Positions 29,671-40,118 are shown, counted from the stretch's first letter. The stretch is DNA of 64,000 nt from Psychrobacter arenosus (GCF_904848165.1 NZ_LR884459.1:1240001-1304000); one strand, 5' to 3'. Notes: generated by a model from the letters alone, not told the origin. A program made the numbers and translations.

Positions 29671-30018
29671 TTATTCGTTGTTCGCTGTTTCACTAGCAGG
29701 GGCAGTAGTTTCTACTTCCTCACCAGCATCAGCCATTTGTACATCTTGACCAGCTTTTAGGGTAACGTAGGCTTTTTTGTAGTCATTACGACGGCCGATA
29801 CTTTTACCAAAACGCTTTGTCTTACCTTTAACATTCAATGTGTTTACGCGAGTCACTTCAACACCATCAAACATCAACTCAACTGCTTTTTTGATTTCAC
29901 GCTTAGTTGCGGTATTATCTACTTTAAATACTTGCACACCAAGTGAGTCGCCGAGCATCTGAGATTTTTCTGAGAAGACAGGGCCTTTTAAGACCTGATA
30001 TAGTCTTGCGTTATTCAT
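29671..30018 (-). CDS. rplW: Ribosomal protein uL23
   Basis: 115-residue protein at the tunnel exit that docks trigger factor and SRP. The core ([32 protein letters not shown]) is standard. The C-terminus carries an extra acidic/Ala-Thr tail of about 18 residues ([17 protein letters not shown]) not present in E. coli. Its ATG overlaps the rplD stop by 4 bases. Confidence 0.98.
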   Translation of the reverse strand: MNNARLYQVLKGPVFSEKSQMLGDSLGVQVFKVDNTATKREIKKAVELMFDGVEVTRVNTLNVKGKTKRFGKSIGRRNDYKKAYVTLKAGQDVQMADAGEEVETTAPASETANNE

Positions 30019-30617
30019 GCTAATGCTTCCTCAAATTGTTTCGCAGCTTCGACAGACATGATTACTGTTTCATAAGCAATCAAGCTCACTGGATCCACTT
30101 CGTCAGTGCCTAAGACATTAACATGTGGAATGTTGCGAGCAGCTAAATACAAGTTTTCATCAACGCTGTTGGTGATGATCAATGCTTTAGGTGCATTCAA
30201 GTCTTTTAGCTTAGCGATAAGATCTTTGGTCTTTGGTGTAGTAACAGTGATCTCTTCAACTAAGATTAGACGGTCTTGGCGAATAAGTTCGGCCAAGATG
30301 CACTGCATAGCACCACGATACATTTTGCGGTTAACTTTCTGTGACCAGTCTTGTGGTTTGGCTGCAAATGCACGTCCACCGCCACGCCAGATTGGACCAC
30401 GGATAGAACCAGCACGAGCACGGCCCGTACCTTTTTGACGCCATGGCTTTTTGCCACCGCCCGACACTTCTGCACGGGTCTTTTGCGCGCGTGTACCCTG
30501 GCGAGCACCGGCCAAATAAGCCGTTACTACCTGGTGCACTAGTGCTTCGTTGAATTCACGACCAAAAGCCGTATCAGAAAGCTCAACTGCAGCACCTGTA
30601 ACTGTTTTTAAATTCAC
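30015..30617 (-). CDS. rplD: Ribosomal protein uL4
   Basis: 200-residue protein with a loop in the exit tunnel; in E. coli it also represses the S10 operon. The loop [20 protein letters not shown] is near residues 51-70. It lies 14 bp after rplC. Confidence 0.98.
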   Translation of the reverse strand: MNLKTVTGAAVELSDTAFGREFNEALVHQVVTAYLAGARQGTRAQKTRAEVSGGGKKPWRQKGTGRARAGSIRGPIWRGGGRAFAAKPQDWSQKVNRKMYRGAMQCILAELIRQDRLILVEEITVTTPKTKDLIAKLKDLNAPKALIITNSVDENLYLAARNIPHVNVLGTDEVDPVSLIAYETVIMSVEAAKQFEEALA

Positions 30618-30631
30618 GTTAATCCCCTTGC

Positions 30632-31270
30632 TTAGGCTTTGATTGACGGACGTACGATGACATCACCACCAGTGGCGCCTGGGATAGCACCTTTGATGAC
30701 GAGCAGACCCTTTTCGGCGTCTACAGAAACCACTTCTAGTCCTTGCACGGTCACACGCTTATTACCCATTTGGCCAGGCATTTTTTTGCCTTTAAATACT
30801 TTACCAGGGCTTTGGTTCTGACCGGTAGAACCCAGAACGCGATGCGAAACTGAGTTACCATGAGTGGCGTCTTGCATACTGAAATTATGACGTTTTACAC
30901 CGCCTTGAAAACCTTTACCTTTACTTTGGCCAGTAACATCAACCATCTGACCTTCTTCGAAGTAATCAGCTAGGATCTCACCGCCAATCTCACGACCTTC
31001 AAGATCGCTTGATTCGACACGAAACTCCCAAACACCACGACCAGCTTTTACGCCAGCTTTAGCAAAGTGACCCTTTTGGGCTGCCGTTACACGGCTGTCA
31101 CGACGCTCACCAGTGGTGATTTGAATGGCTTCATAGCCATCTGTATCAGTAGTTTTTACTTGAGTAATGCGGTTTGCATCGACCTCAATCACAGTTACAG
31201 GGATAGAAACACCTGCTTCAGTGAAGACACGGGTCATGCCGCATTTTTTACCGACTAAACCGATTGCCAT
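30632..31270 (-). CDS. rplC: Ribosomal protein uL3
   Basis: 212-residue assembly-initiating protein close to the peptidyl-transferase centre. The motif [20 protein letters not shown] includes the glutamine that is methylated by PrmB in E. coli. It starts [20 protein letters not shown]. Confidence 0.98.
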   Translation of the reverse strand: MAIGLVGKKCGMTRVFTEAGVSIPVTVIEVDANRITQVKTTDTDGYEAIQITTGERRDSRVTAAQKGHFAKAGVKAGRGVWEFRVESSDLEGREIGGEILADYFEEGQMVDVTGQSKGKGFQGGVKRHNFSMQDATHGNSVSHRVLGSTGQNQSPGKVFKGKKMPGQMGNKRVTVQGLEVVSVDAEKGLLVIKGAIPGATGGDVIVRPSIKA

Positions 31271-31326
31271 TTTAAACCTCTTTTATATCCAATTAATGGG
31301 TTGGGCTACTGCTAATTAGCAGCTGA

Positions 31327-31638
31327 TTAACCCAAAGCAATTTGAACGTCAACACCGGCGGCCAAGTCCAACTTCATCAACGCATCCACAGTCTTGTCGG
31401 TAGGCTGAACAATATCAACCATACGCTTGTGGGTACGGATTTCGTATTGGTCACGGGCATCTTTGTTGACGTGTGGAGAGGTTAGAACGTTGAATCGCTC
31501 GATGCGAGTCGGCAACGGTACAGGGCCACAAACTTGCGCACCAGTGCGCTTTGCGGTATCGACAATCTCTTGTGCCGACTGATCAATTAATCTGTGATCA
31601 AATGATTTTAGTCGGATACGGATTCTCTGGTTAGCCAT
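31327..31638 (-). CDS. rpsJ: Ribosomal protein uS10 (NusE)
   Basis: 103-residue small-subunit protein that also joins NusB in transcription antitermination. It starts [20 protein letters not shown] and shows [17 protein letters not shown]. It is the first gene of the S10 operon. AGGAGCTTGCTGGC is upstream of the ATG. Confidence 0.99.
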   Translation of the reverse strand: MANQRIRIRLKSFDHRLIDQSAQEIVDTAKRTGAQVCGPVPLPTRIERFNVLTSPHVNKDARDQYEIRTHKRMVDIVQPTDKTVDALMKLDLAAGVDVQIALG

Positions 31639-31909
31639 GCCAGCAAGCTCCTAATATGGGCCTTTGTCATCTCTGTCAATCAGAGGTTGCACAAAAGCCG
31701 TTTGGTTAAAGATTTACTTCAAGCGGCTAAAACATTCTAGATAGAACCAGCAGCGTGCTAAAAGCAAAATAATTTTAAGCCCAACCGACCGTCCCAATTA
31801 TTACAGGAGGTAGTTAAGGCATAGGGTGTTCAGTGCTAGAATCGATGCTCTAGCTGTCATGGCGCACAGCCTTTTTAGTGGGCGGCGCTCATACAATTTA
31901 GTGGTATGT
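31639..31909 (-). promoter_or_regulatory. 5' leader of the S10 operon
   Basis: About 265 nt of untranslated leader between the promoter (31910-31937) and rpsJ. Several hairpins can be drawn, for example GCTAGA/TCTAGC (31836-31855) and AGCCG/CGGCT. In E. coli the S10 leader is the target of L4-mediated control. A similar role here is an inference; the primary sequence was not recognised as homologous. Confidence 0.45.
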
Positions 31910-31937
31910 ATTATACACACTTCTCAACGCATTGCAA
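31910..31937 (-). promoter_or_regulatory. Promoter of the S10 operon
   Basis: Minus strand: TTGCAA (31932-31937), 16-bp spacer and perfect TATAAT (31910-31915). It lies immediately beyond the stop of rng, so rng and the ribosomal operon are close but separately promoted. Confidence 0.75.
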
Positions 31938-31946
31938 GGACGGATT

Positions 31947-33701
31947 TTAGTCCAAAACGATATCGTATTGCTCTTGGGTATAGAGGTTTTCGACCTCAAA
32001 AGTAATCACTCTACCCAATAAGTATTCTAAATCAGCTACCGTATCCGCCTCTGACGATAGCAATAGGTCAATGACGGCTGCATGAGCAACTACGGTAAAC
32101 TTCTTCGGCGCGTTATAAGTCCGAGCGCAGCGCATAATCTCGCGGAATATCTCAAAGCAGACCGTCTCAGCGGTCTTAACAAACCCCCTACCCTGACAGG
32201 TAGAGCAAGGCTCACACAGCTGTTGCTCCAGCGATTCACGCGTACGCTTACGAGTCATCTCTACTAGACCCAGCTCACTCACCTGCGTGATGTTGGTCTT
32301 GGCATAATCCTGCGCTAACTGTTCTTGTAAGCTCGTTAGCACATCATCCTTATGCTCTTGCTCCAGCATATCGATAAAGTCGAGGATGATGATTCCGCCT
32401 AGATTACGCAGTCTAAGCTGACGCGCAATAGCATGGGTGGCTTCTAGATTGGTTTTATACACCGTATCTTCTAAAGAGCGCCCACCGACAAAAGAGCCGG
32501 TATTCACATCGATAGTGGTCATTGCTTCGGTCTGATCGATAATCAGATACCCGCCTGATTTTAAATCGACTCGGCGCTTTAAGGCATCACGTAGGTCTTC
32601 TTCCACCCGATGCACATCAAACAGCGCCGGCTCAGCGGTATAGTGGACGATACGCTCGTAGATAAACGGCACAAACTCTTTGGCGAATTGACGAATCTGT
32701 TGATACAGCGCTTCATTATCAACAACGACCTTTTCCGTCTCAGCATGCACTAAGTCACGAATAGAACGCAGTGGTAGAGATAACTCTTGATAGAGTAGCA
32801 CTGAGCTTTGATTCTGTCTCGCTTCGCTACGGCGCGCTTGAATGGTGCGCCAAAGTTGTAATAGATAATAGATGTCTTCTTCTAGCTTATCGACCGGCAC
32901 CCGCTCAGCCGCAGTACGGGCAATCAAGCCGCCCGTTAAGTTGACCGTTTGCATCAAGCTCGATAATTCAGTCTTCAGGCGGTTGCGCTCTTCCTCGCTA
33001 TCGATACGTTGCGAGATACCGATATGCTCACTCGAAGGCAAATACACCAGATAGCGTGAGGGTAAAGTGATGTTAGTGGTAAGTCGCGCACCCTTGGTAC
33101 CCAGTTGATCTTTAGTCACTTGCACTAAGATACGTTGGCCTTCATGCAAGCGATGCTGAATCAGGTCTTGCTTGGGCGGTTGCGGAATACTACTGCGGCG
33201 CGGCGTGATAGGTTTTGGGCTGACCACCGGTGGCGTCATGCGCAGACTGCTCGGCGGGGTAATAGGTCTTTTGCCACTGTGTTTGAGGGGCTGATTGTCT
33301 ACCGTTAGCGGTTCTTCTAAACTAACACTGGCCGCAGTCTCATTATTACTTTGGCTACTAATAGCCCCGTCTTCAAAATCGCTAGTAGCAGCAATCTCAC
33401 TACTATCATAGTCATTATTAGCAGAGTCTATCTCGGGCTGCTCAGCTTTAGCCTGGCTTGCTACAGGACGCGGTAAGCGCTGCATATCGTTGACGTGCAA
33501 AAACGCGGTACGGGACTGACCAATATCCACAAAAGCAGCTTGCATACCCGGTAATACTCGGACTACCGTGCCTAAATAGATATTGCCGACCAATCCTAGC
33601 TTGTGGTGGCGCTCGATATAAATTTCGCCCAGCACGCCATTGTCTAAGACTGCCACCCGGGACTCCATGGGACTTACATTAATCAGCAGTTCTTCAGACA
33701 T
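31947..33701 (-). CDS. rng: Ribonuclease G
   Basis: Endoribonuclease that matures the 5' end of 16S rRNA and degrades some mRNAs. From the ATG at 33701 (MSEELLINVSPMESRVAVLD) it has 584 residues; E. coli RNase G has 489. The catalytic DNase-I-like domain shows TTIDVNTGSFVG and IIILDFIDM with the two metal-binding aspartates, followed by the zinc-link cysteines in CEPCSTCQGRG. The extra length is a Ser/Pro-rich insertion in the S1 domain (about residues 74-179). It is the last of mreBCD-maf-rng, the E. coli gene order. Confidence 0.96.
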   Translation of the reverse strand: MSEELLINVSPMESRVAVLDNGVLGEIYIERHHKLGLVGNIYLGTVVRVLPGMQAAFVDIGQSRTAFLHVNDMQRLPRPVASQAKAEQPEIDSANNDYDSSEIAATSDFEDGAISSQSNNETAASVSLEEPLTVDNQPLKHSGKRPITPPSSLRMTPPVVSPKPITPRRSSIPQPPKQDLIQHRLHEGQRILVQVTKDQLGTKGARLTTNITLPSRYLVYLPSSEHIGISQRIDSEEERNRLKTELSSLMQTVNLTGGLIARTAAERVPVDKLEEDIYYLLQLWRTIQARRSEARQNQSSVLLYQELSLPLRSIRDLVHAETEKVVVDNEALYQQIRQFAKEFVPFIYERIVHYTAEPALFDVHRVEEDLRDALKRRVDLKSGGYLIIDQTEAMTTIDVNTGSFVGGRSLEDTVYKTNLEATHAIARQLRLRNLGGIIILDFIDMLEQEHKDDVLTSLQEQLAQDYAKTNITQVSELGLVEMTRKRTRESLEQQLCEPCSTCQGRGFVKTAETVCFEIFREIMRCARTYNAPKKFTVVAHAAVIDLLLSSEADTVADLEYLLGRVITFEVENLYTQEQYDIVLD

Positions 33702-33840
33702 AGCCACTCTTCTATTTATATATCTTATGGAATCATAGTGTAACAAAAGCAGCTGCCCTCTGACTAGAGACAGCCGCAATGGTAACGATAGCCGTACTTT
33801 TTATTTTAATCACCGATTAAAACCCTTAGCAGACAGCTAC

Positions 33841-34491
33841 TTAGATAGCTGCGCAGGCTTGCTCAATCAAAGCTAGGGTCTGTGCCAAGGGCAAACCTAC
33901 CACATTAGTATAGCTGCCCTCAATACGAGCAACCCAGTGGGCAGCACCGCCTTGAATAGCATAACCGCCTGCCTTATCCGCCGGCTCCCCCGTTTGCCAA
34001 TAGCGCTGCATCTCTGCTGCCGCTAATTCAACAAAGGTAACTGCCGTGCTCTCTAATATAGACTGTGACCATATAGGAGTAAATGTAATCCCTGTATCTG
34101 AAGCTTGAGCAGTAGTCGCAGTGATTAAGGTTGCCTGTACCGCCGTACACACTTGATGAGTACTCGCTGACATCTGCTGCCACATGTTTAGCGCATGGGA
34201 GTTATCTTCTGGCTTGATTAAGATAGTTTTACCATCTGGCAAGATACCTATAGTATCCGCCGTTAGTAATAAAAAGGGTTGCTCTGAGTCAGTTGGCAAA
34301 GGCTGCTCGGCATTTAAAGTAGCTAACGCGGCTTGGGCTTTTTGTGCCACCATGCGTTGGATATAAGCTTGTGGTGTTTCAGCCTCATATACACTTTCAT
34401 CGATATCCGCTGACATTACTGTAAATACTAAACCCGCCTGTTGTAGCAACTCGCGACGTCTTGGCGACCCCGAAGCTAAAATAATCTTCAT
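33841..34491 (-). CDS. maf: Maf-family nucleotide pyrophosphatase (YhdE type)
   Basis: 216-residue house-cleaning enzyme that hydrolyses dTTP, UTP or modified nucleotides to monophosphates. It shows the N-terminal LASGSPRRRELL, the DIDES motif, the catalytic LTADTI and the C-terminal IEGSYTNVVGLPL. The position between mreD and rng fits YhdE. The loop between KPEDNSHA and the core is longer than in E. coli. Confidence 0.93.
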   Translation of the reverse strand: MKIILASGSPRRRELLQQAGLVFTVMSADIDESVYEAETPQAYIQRMVAQKAQAALATLNAEQPLPTDSEQPFLLLTADTIGILPDGKTILIKPEDNSHALNMWQQMSASTHQVCTAVQATLITATTAQASDTGITFTPIWSQSILESTAVTFVELAAAEMQRYWQTGEPADKAGGYAIQGGAAHWVARIEGSYTNVVGLPLAQTLALIEQACAAI

Positions 34492-34695
34492 AAGAAATAT
34501 CTGCTGTTATTTTTAGATAATGAGAAAAGGGAAACTAGGCTAACAATACTAGAAGCCGAATGTGGCAGCGGTATTATAAAAGAAGGGGGTGGCTTGCTAT
34601 ATAGACTAGGTGTAATGGCTAGAGCAGTGGTAATGGATTATGCTAGATTATGAACCGTTAAACCGCAATATTCGCTATATAACTAATAAGACCAC

Positions 34696-35181
34696 TTAAT
34701 GCGTATAGCGACGTAAAGCCAATAATACCAAGGGCCAACACGCCATACTCATCAGCATAGCAATCCCGCCTTGATGAACAAAAGTGTTTTGGGTAATGAG
34801 TTGCAGTATCCACAATACCGTCTGGAAGACGAACAGACAAACGCAGGCTAGGAACCAGGCACCTAGCGTGCGCAGCTGCTTGATATAAATACTAGCAATC
34901 TTGACCACCAGCGCCATGGCTACAGCAGCAAAAGCTTGCTGACCTAAGCGTGTATCTAATAGTAAGTCGGCAATCAGCCCTATAGTGAAGGCAGTAAACA
35001 AGCCCACGTGACGAGGTTGAAAGATAAGCCAAAATATTAGCACCATAATCATGACCATGGGCCGTAAAATGGCAGTCCCTAGACTCAACGGATAGACATT
35101 CAACGATGATGCCAAGACAAAACTGAGTACGATGGCTAAGACAATCTCGAAGGTAGAATGGGCGTAGTCAGAATTGGACAT
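34696..35181 (-). CDS. mreD: Rod shape-determining protein MreD
   Basis: 161-residue inner-membrane protein with about five helices, part of the elongation machinery with MreB, MreC, RodA and PBP2. Sequence identity in this family is low; the call rests on hydrophobicity, the LRPMVMIMVLIFWLI and GLIADLLLDTRLGQ motifs, and position 3 bp after mreC. Confidence 0.93.
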   Translation of the reverse strand: MSNSDYAHSTFEIVLAIVLSFVLASSLNVYPLSLGTAILRPMVMIMVLIFWLIFQPRHVGLFTAFTIGLIADLLLDTRLGQQAFAAVAMALVVKIASIYIKQLRTLGAWFLACVCLFVFQTVLWILQLITQNTFVHQGGIAMLMSMACWPLVLLALRRYTH

Positions 35182-35184
35182 AGG

Positions 35185-36189
35185 CTACCTGCTAGACTGA
35201 GCAGCGTCGTTTGCTGTGGACGGCATCGTTGCAGGAGCAGGTGGATTAACTAGCGCAGGATTTGCCATAGTATCTACAGGTTGTAAGGCGCCTACTACTG
35301 GTAACTCATCAAAGGCTGCTGCTTCTGTAGCCTCTAACAACGCCTGACGTTGGACACTTTTACTGGTCTTATCTTGTAAGACTAGAACGTAAGAGTTGTC
35401 ATTAAAGTTAGCGGCTGGCGTGACTTCAATATGCATAAAGTTATCGCCTTGGTCCGGATCGACATAACGGATACGACCTACAGCATAGCCCGCTGGAATA
35501 CGCCCGCCTAACCCTGACGATACTACCTCATCGCCTACGCGCACATCCGAGGTTTTAAACACGTAGTTCAGACGTAAATCTGCAGGCGTGCCTTCCCCCG
35601 TCACAATCGCCCGTTGCCCCGTACGCTTAATAGTTACCGCAACAGATTGCAGCTCATCGGTGATTAATAATAGACGGCTGGTATTCGGATAAACGTTAAT
35701 CACCTGACCCAAAATACCTTTTTCATCAATCACCGTCTGCCCGACTTTGACCCCATCTTGTTCGCCTTTATTAAGCACGACAATTTGCTTAAGTGGGTTG
35801 GTATCAGTACCAATCACTTGGGCTAAGGTCAGATCATACTGTTCGGGACGGGTCGTCGACAAGATACCCTGCAAGCGCGCGTTTTGCGCCAAGATATAAT
35901 CTTGCTGCTGCAATTTAGCTTGGGCATGGATGAGTTCGGATTTAAGTTGCACGTTTTCGCGGCGCAGGGCTTCTTTAGATTGCAGACGACCGCTAGACCA
36001 GTGCGCGGCATAACTAGGCAATAAAGACAGCTCATAGATAGGCTGCATAGCCGCATGACTGGTGCTACGAATAGGGTTGAACCATTCTGGATTTTTGCTG
36101 TCAAACCACATCAAAATCATGGCGACAATTAAGATGGCTACAGTCTTACGAAAGGAAAGGGGCTGGCGAGCAAATATACTAGGATTCAT
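35185..36189 (-). CDS. mreC: Cell shape-determining protein MreC
   Basis: 334-residue bitopic membrane protein. One transmembrane helix (about 15-28) is followed by a coiled coil (about 68-110, with ALRRENVQLKSELIHAQAKL) and the periplasmic beta domains (VIGTDTNPLKQIVVLNKGEQ and VSSGLGGRIPAGYAVG). The last 40 residues are Pro/Ala-rich and probably unstructured. It links MreB to the peptidoglycan synthases. Confidence 0.96.
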   Translation of the reverse strand: MNPSIFARQPLSFRKTVAILIVAMILMWFDSKNPEWFNPIRSTSHAAMQPIYELSLLPSYAAHWSSGRLQSKEALRRENVQLKSELIHAQAKLQQQDYILAQNARLQGILSTTRPEQYDLTLAQVIGTDTNPLKQIVVLNKGEQDGVKVGQTVIDEKGILGQVINVYPNTSRLLLITDELQSVAVTIKRTGQRAIVTGEGTPADLRLNYVFKTSDVRVGDEVVSSGLGGRIPAGYAVGRIRYVDPDQGDNFMHIEVTPAANFNDNSYVLVLQDKTSKSVQRQALLEATEAAAFDELPVVGALQPVDTMANPALVNPPAPATMPSTANDAAQSSR

Positions 36190-36270
36190 CGCGCACCTTT
36201 GCGCTGCACGACGACCTGAATGCTCTGCTTCATAACCCCTCCACCTTTTTCGCTGTAAGCTATTTTTCGC

Positions 36271-37299
36271 TTAAACAAAGATCATGTTCAAGCTTTTGTT
36301 ATTGATAAAATCTAGTGCCATACCACCACCACGGCTCACGCAGGTTAGTGGGTCTTCAGCGACTGTGACTGGCAGGCCGGTCTCTTTCGATAGTAATTTA
36401 TCTAAGTTACGCAATAAAGCACCACCACCGGTCAGCACCACACCGCGCTCGGCGATATCAGAAGACAACTCTGGCGGAGTTTGCTCAAGCGCCGCTTTTA
36501 CAGCACTGATGATACCGCTTAAAGGATCGCTTAGCGCTTTTTGAATTTCTTCAGAATTTACGGTAAAGGTTTTTGGCACCCCTTCCGCCATACTACGACC
36601 ACGGACTTCGACTTCTAGCATCTCATCTTCGTTAATCGCTGAGCCCACTTCTTGCTTAATACGTTCTGCTGTAGTCTCACCAATCACACAACCATGAGTA
36701 CGGCGCACATGGGTAATGATAGCTTCATCAAATAAATCACCGCCAATACGGATAGACTCGGCGTAGACACAGCCTGACAAAGCGATAACCGCTATCTCAG
36801 TCGTACCACCACCGATATCTACCACCATTGAGCCGCTAGCTTCATGAACCGGCATGCCCGCACCAATAGCCGCCGCCATAGGCTCTTCTAACAACATCAC
36901 TTTATTCGCGCCTGCAGAAGACACCGCTTCACGGATAGCCTTACGCTCGACCAAGGTCGATTTACAAGGGACACACACTACCACGTTAGGCTGCGCCATA
37001 AAACGCTTGGCCTTCACTTTAGCAATAAAATGCTTCAGCATCTTTTGCGTCACTTCAAAGTCAGCGATAACGCCATCTTTTAAAGGTCGGATAGCTGTGA
37101 TATTCGCTGGGGTTCGCCCTAACATTTGCTTCGCATCTAATCCAACAGCGGCTACGGTTGGGTTTTGCGTTCTATTACTACGCAGTGCCACAACGGTAGG
37201 CTCATCGAGGACGACGCCTTTGTTAGGAATAAAGATAAGGGTATTGGCAGTGCCAAGATCGATTGCAATATTATTTGATAAAAATCCGAACGGGTTCAT
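36271..37299 (-). CDS. mreB: Rod shape-determining protein MreB
   Basis: 342-residue bacterial actin that guides lateral cell-wall synthesis. The phosphate loops [10 protein letters not shown] (residues 14-23) and [14 protein letters not shown] and the adenosine motif [15 protein letters not shown] are all visible. It is the first gene of mreBCD and has a separate upstream region with repeats and a promoter. A psychrotolerant Moraxellaceae member with mreB would be rod or coccobacillus shaped. Confidence 0.99.
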   Translation of the reverse strand: MNPFGFLSNNIAIDLGTANTLIFIPNKGVVLDEPTVVALRSNRTQNPTVAAVGLDAKQMLGRTPANITAIRPLKDGVIADFEVTQKMLKHFIAKVKAKRFMAQPNVVVCVPCKSTLVERKAIREAVSSAGANKVMLLEEPMAAAIGAGMPVHEASGSMVVDIGGGTTEIAVIALSGCVYAESIRIGGDLFDEAIITHVRRTHGCVIGETTAERIKQEVGSAINEDEMLEVEVRGRSMAEGVPKTFTVNSEEIQKALSDPLSGIISAVKAALEQTPPELSSDIAERGVVLTGGGALLRNLDKLLSKETGLPVTVAEDPLTCVSRGGGMALDFINNKSLNMIFV

Positions 37300-37392
37300 G
37301 ACTAATATATCCAGCGTCTTACTAAGGGGGCGAATGGGAGGCGGCGTGAGCGGTTAGCAGTATAAGCTATTAGCGTTACTATATAATTAATG

Positions 37393-37427
37393 CATAATGA
37401 ATGCCAAACTACATAATGAATGCCAAA
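37393..37427. repeat. Two 19-bp tandem repeats upstream of mreB
   Basis: CATAATGAATGCCAAA occurs exactly at 37393-37408 and 37412-37427, a 19-bp period, about 95 bp before the mreB start codon and downstream of the candidate promoter, so inside the leader. Confidence 0.65.
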
Positions 37428-37571
37428 TGACAAGCTAATTTAATACGTCTTTTAACAAAGTGTTAGCTTAAGATAAGCTAGGCGCACACTCTAACGAAAG
37501 TTAGCGCAAGCAACAAGTCAAAAGGCGCAGGATTATGCATTTATTACATACTATCGCGTAAATAGCGGTAA

Positions 37572-37600
37572 ATTATACCGACTAAATGTATAAAAATCAC
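37572..37600 (-). promoter_or_regulatory. Candidate promoter of mreBCD
   Basis: Minus strand: perfect TATAAT (37572-37577), 17-bp spacer, -35 GTGATT (37595-37600). It would give a leader of about 265 nt including the tandem repeats. Confidence 0.45.
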
Positions 37601-38100
37601 CGATTAATCTTGCTTATATACTATATATAGCATAGCCAACTGAATTGTAAGCAAGTTTGACCAACTGCTAGCTTAAGCTGCCTTTTAGACGTTATGGCTA
37701 AAGATTTACTTACTAGACTTTTAGACAGCTACTTTGATAGTCACTCTTATCAGCTAACTGCGGTGACAGCCAAGCTTAGAGCCGCGCAATAACGAGCAGT
37801 CTTATCATAGCGAATTTATATCTGTCCAATCTTACAGCTTCTTATCTCTTTACCCTGTTTTTGCTACCCGACCGCCTGCTACTTAAACTTAGTACTTATT
37901 AACTTAGTGGCTATTGGCTACTAAATAAGCCGCTACTTCTTAGCAAAAGTCCCTAAAGCGTAGAGCTCTGTAAGAGAGCGTAAAGGAATGGCAAAAAATA
38001 CCTGCAGATGCTTTATAATGTCTCTATTAAATTCAGCCTATTGCGCTTAACGACGCTTTTTTTATACCCCCTATTTTTTATCATTTGCCATGGAGCCCCT

Positions 38101-38415
38101 ATGAGTGTGCAAACTACCCCTGCCAACGATAGCGTCAGTACTGATGACATTTTAGAAGTGGCCAAACTTGCCCGTTTGGGTGTGGATGACTCTACGGCTA
38201 GCAGCTACGCCGATGATATCGATAAGATCTTAGGCATCATGAAAACTATTAGCACTGTCGATACCGAGGGCTTAACCCCGCTAGCAAATATCCACGAAGC
38301 GTGCCAAGAGCTGCGCCCTGATGTGCCAAACCCGAATATCGATCGCGACAAGAACCAAGCGATGGCTCCTGCTGTTGAGCAAGGTCTCTATCTGGTCCCG
38401 CAAGTTATTGAATAA
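38101..38415 (+). CDS. gatC: Asp/Glu-tRNA(Asn/Gln) amidotransferase subunit C
   Basis: 104-residue small subunit that stabilises GatA in the complex that converts Asp-tRNA(Asn) and Glu-tRNA(Gln) to the amidated forms. It shows ILEVAKLARLGVDD and the C-terminal VEQGLYLVPQVIE. The start is the ATG at 38101, with ATGGAGCCCCT just before it; the frame extends further upstream but without conserved sequence. Confidence 0.96.
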   Translation: MSVQTTPANDSVSTDDILEVAKLARLGVDDSTASSYADDIDKILGIMKTISTVDTEGLTPLANIHEACQELRPDVPNPNIDRDKNQAMAPAVEQGLYLVPQVIE

Positions 38416-38621
38416 CTCATACTCGCTAGACCCTCTTACTTCTGCTTTTTATTCTTATCATAAAAATAAACTTTTTGTAGTTGTCACTCAAACTATGTGG
38501 TTATGGCCTGTATACCGATGCTTTGCTATTGGTAATCAGGTTATTATTGCTGTTATGGCGGATTGTACAGCACCACCACCCTCAGCAGGTTTGATACTAC
38601 AATCACCAATGGACGCGAATT

Positions 38622-40118
38622 ATGTCTGATTTACATACTTTATCTGTCGCCGAACTGGTTGACGGTTTGCACCATAAAAAATTCAGCAGCGCCGAGCTGA
38701 CTGAGCACTATTTACGCCGTATCGATAAACTAGATGGCAAAGTAAATAGCTTTATCACTGTCGATGGGGATAATGCGCGCGCTGCTGCCAAACTGGCGGA
38801 CGAACAACGCGCTGCTGGTGATACCCGTGCCTTATTAGGCGTACCTATGGCGCATAAAGATATCTTTTGTACCGAAGGCGTACTGACGACTTGTGGCTCA
38901 AAAATGCTGCATAACTTTGTCTCTCCTTACGACGCCACTATTGTAAAAAATATCCGTGATGCCGGCTTCATTAACCTGGGCAAGCTCAACATGGATGAGT
39001 TCGCTATGGGCTCGGACAATAAGAGCTCTTACTACGGTGCAGTGCATAACCCTTGGGACCTTGACCATGTACCGGGCGGCTCTTCAGGCGGATCAGCAGC
39101 AGCAACAGCGGCAGGTTTTGCGCCCGTTACGACCGGTAGCGATACGGGTGGCTCAATTCGTCAACCCGCTTCATTCTGTGGCTTAACCGGTATGAAGCCG
39201 ACTTATGGCCGAGTGTCACGCTTCGGTATGATTGCTTATGCCTCCAGTCTCGATCAGGCAGGTACCTTAGGTCGCTCTGCAGAAGACTGTGCTTATCTAT
39301 TGCACCCGATGGCCGGTCGTGACCCCAGAGATGCGACGTCTATCGATCGCGCGGTACCGGATTATGTGCAAGTATTGGCGGATGCGAAGAACAACGCTGG
39401 TGACAAACCTTTTGCGGGGCTAAAAATTGGCGTAGCGAAAGAATACTTCGGCGAAGGTCTAGATAGCGAAGTGGACACCCATGTTCGTGCGGCATTGAAG
39501 AAGTATGAAGAGTTGGGCGCTACCATCGTCGAAGTCAATATCACCGACCCTAAAGTGACCCTAGCGACTTACTATATGCTTGCCCCTGCTGAGGCTTCAT
39601 CAAACCTATCGCGCTTTGATGGCGTGCGTTTTGGCTACCGCTGTGAAGACCCTAAGAACTTAACGGACCTCTATACCCGCTCACGCTCTGAAGGCTTTGG
39701 TCCTGAAGTGCAACGTCGTATCTTGATGGGTACCTATGCGCTATCAGCGGGCTATTTCGATGCTTACTATACTAAAGCGCAAAAGGTTCGTCGCGTGATT
39801 CTAGAAGACTTCGAAAAAGCTTTTAAAGAGTGTGATTTGATTGCCAGTCCTACGGCACCAACCGCCGCTTATAAACTGGGCGAAACGCTAGATCCGGTCA
39901 GCATGTACTTAGGCGACGTCTATACTATTGCCGTTAACTTAGCCGGTCTACCAGCTATTAGTATGCCAGCGGGCTTCACTGAAGCAGGGCTGCCTGTCGG
40001 TCTGCAACTGATCGGCAACCATTGGGACGATGACAAACTGCTGACTACGGCACATCTATATCAACAGCATACGGACCACCACACCAAGCTATCGGCTATC
40101 GCCCAGGAGAGCATCTAA
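38622..40118 (+). CDS. gatA: Asp/Glu-tRNA(Asn/Gln) amidotransferase subunit A
   Basis: 498-residue amidase that frees ammonia from glutamine. The Ser-cisSer-Lys triad is visible: Lys79 (MAHKDIF), the serine in [11 protein letters not shown] (about 154) and Ser178 in [11 protein letters not shown]. It starts 206 bp after gatC, an unusually long gap, with only a weak ribosome binding site (GGAC). Its stop overlaps the gatB start as TAATG. Confidence 0.98.
   Translation: MSDLHTLSVAELVDGLHHKKFSSAELTEHYLRRIDKLDGKVNSFITVDGDNARAAAKLADEQRAAGDTRALLGVPMAHKDIFCTEGVLTTCGSKMLHNFVSPYDATIVKNIRDAGFINLGKLNMDEFAMGSDNKSSYYGAVHNPWDLDHVPGGSSGGSAAATAAGFAPVTTGSDTGGSIRQPASFCGLTGMKPTYGRVSRFGMIAYASSLDQAGTLGRSAEDCAYLLHPMAGRDPRDATSIDRAVPDYVQVLADAKNNAGDKPFAGLKIGVAKEYFGEGLDSEVDTHVRAALKKYEELGATIVEVNITDPKVTLATYYMLAPAEASSNLSRFDGVRFGYRCEDPKNLTDLYTRSRSEGFGPEVQRRILMGTYALSAGYFDAYYTKAQKVRRVILEDFEKAFKECDLIASPTAPTAAYKLGETLDPVSMYLGDVYTIAVNLAGLPAISMPAGFTEAGLPVGLQLIGNHWDDDKLLTTAHLYQQHTDHHTKLSAIAQESI

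Larger units (their letters stand above)
37300..38100. other. 0.8-kb divergent intergenic region between mreB and gatC
   Basis: No gene was seen. It contains two 19-bp tandem repeats (37393-37427), a candidate mreB promoter (37572-37600), and near gatC a TATAAT at 38014-38019 that lacks a good -35 hexamer. The gatC reading frame extends upstream into this region, but the real start is at 38101. Confidence 0.5.

Noticed and set aside
20650..31638. Search for rearrangement or missing genes in the ribosomal superoperon
   Set aside because: All expected genes from rpsJ to rplQ are present and in the standard order; only the rpsH-rplF gap is unusual.
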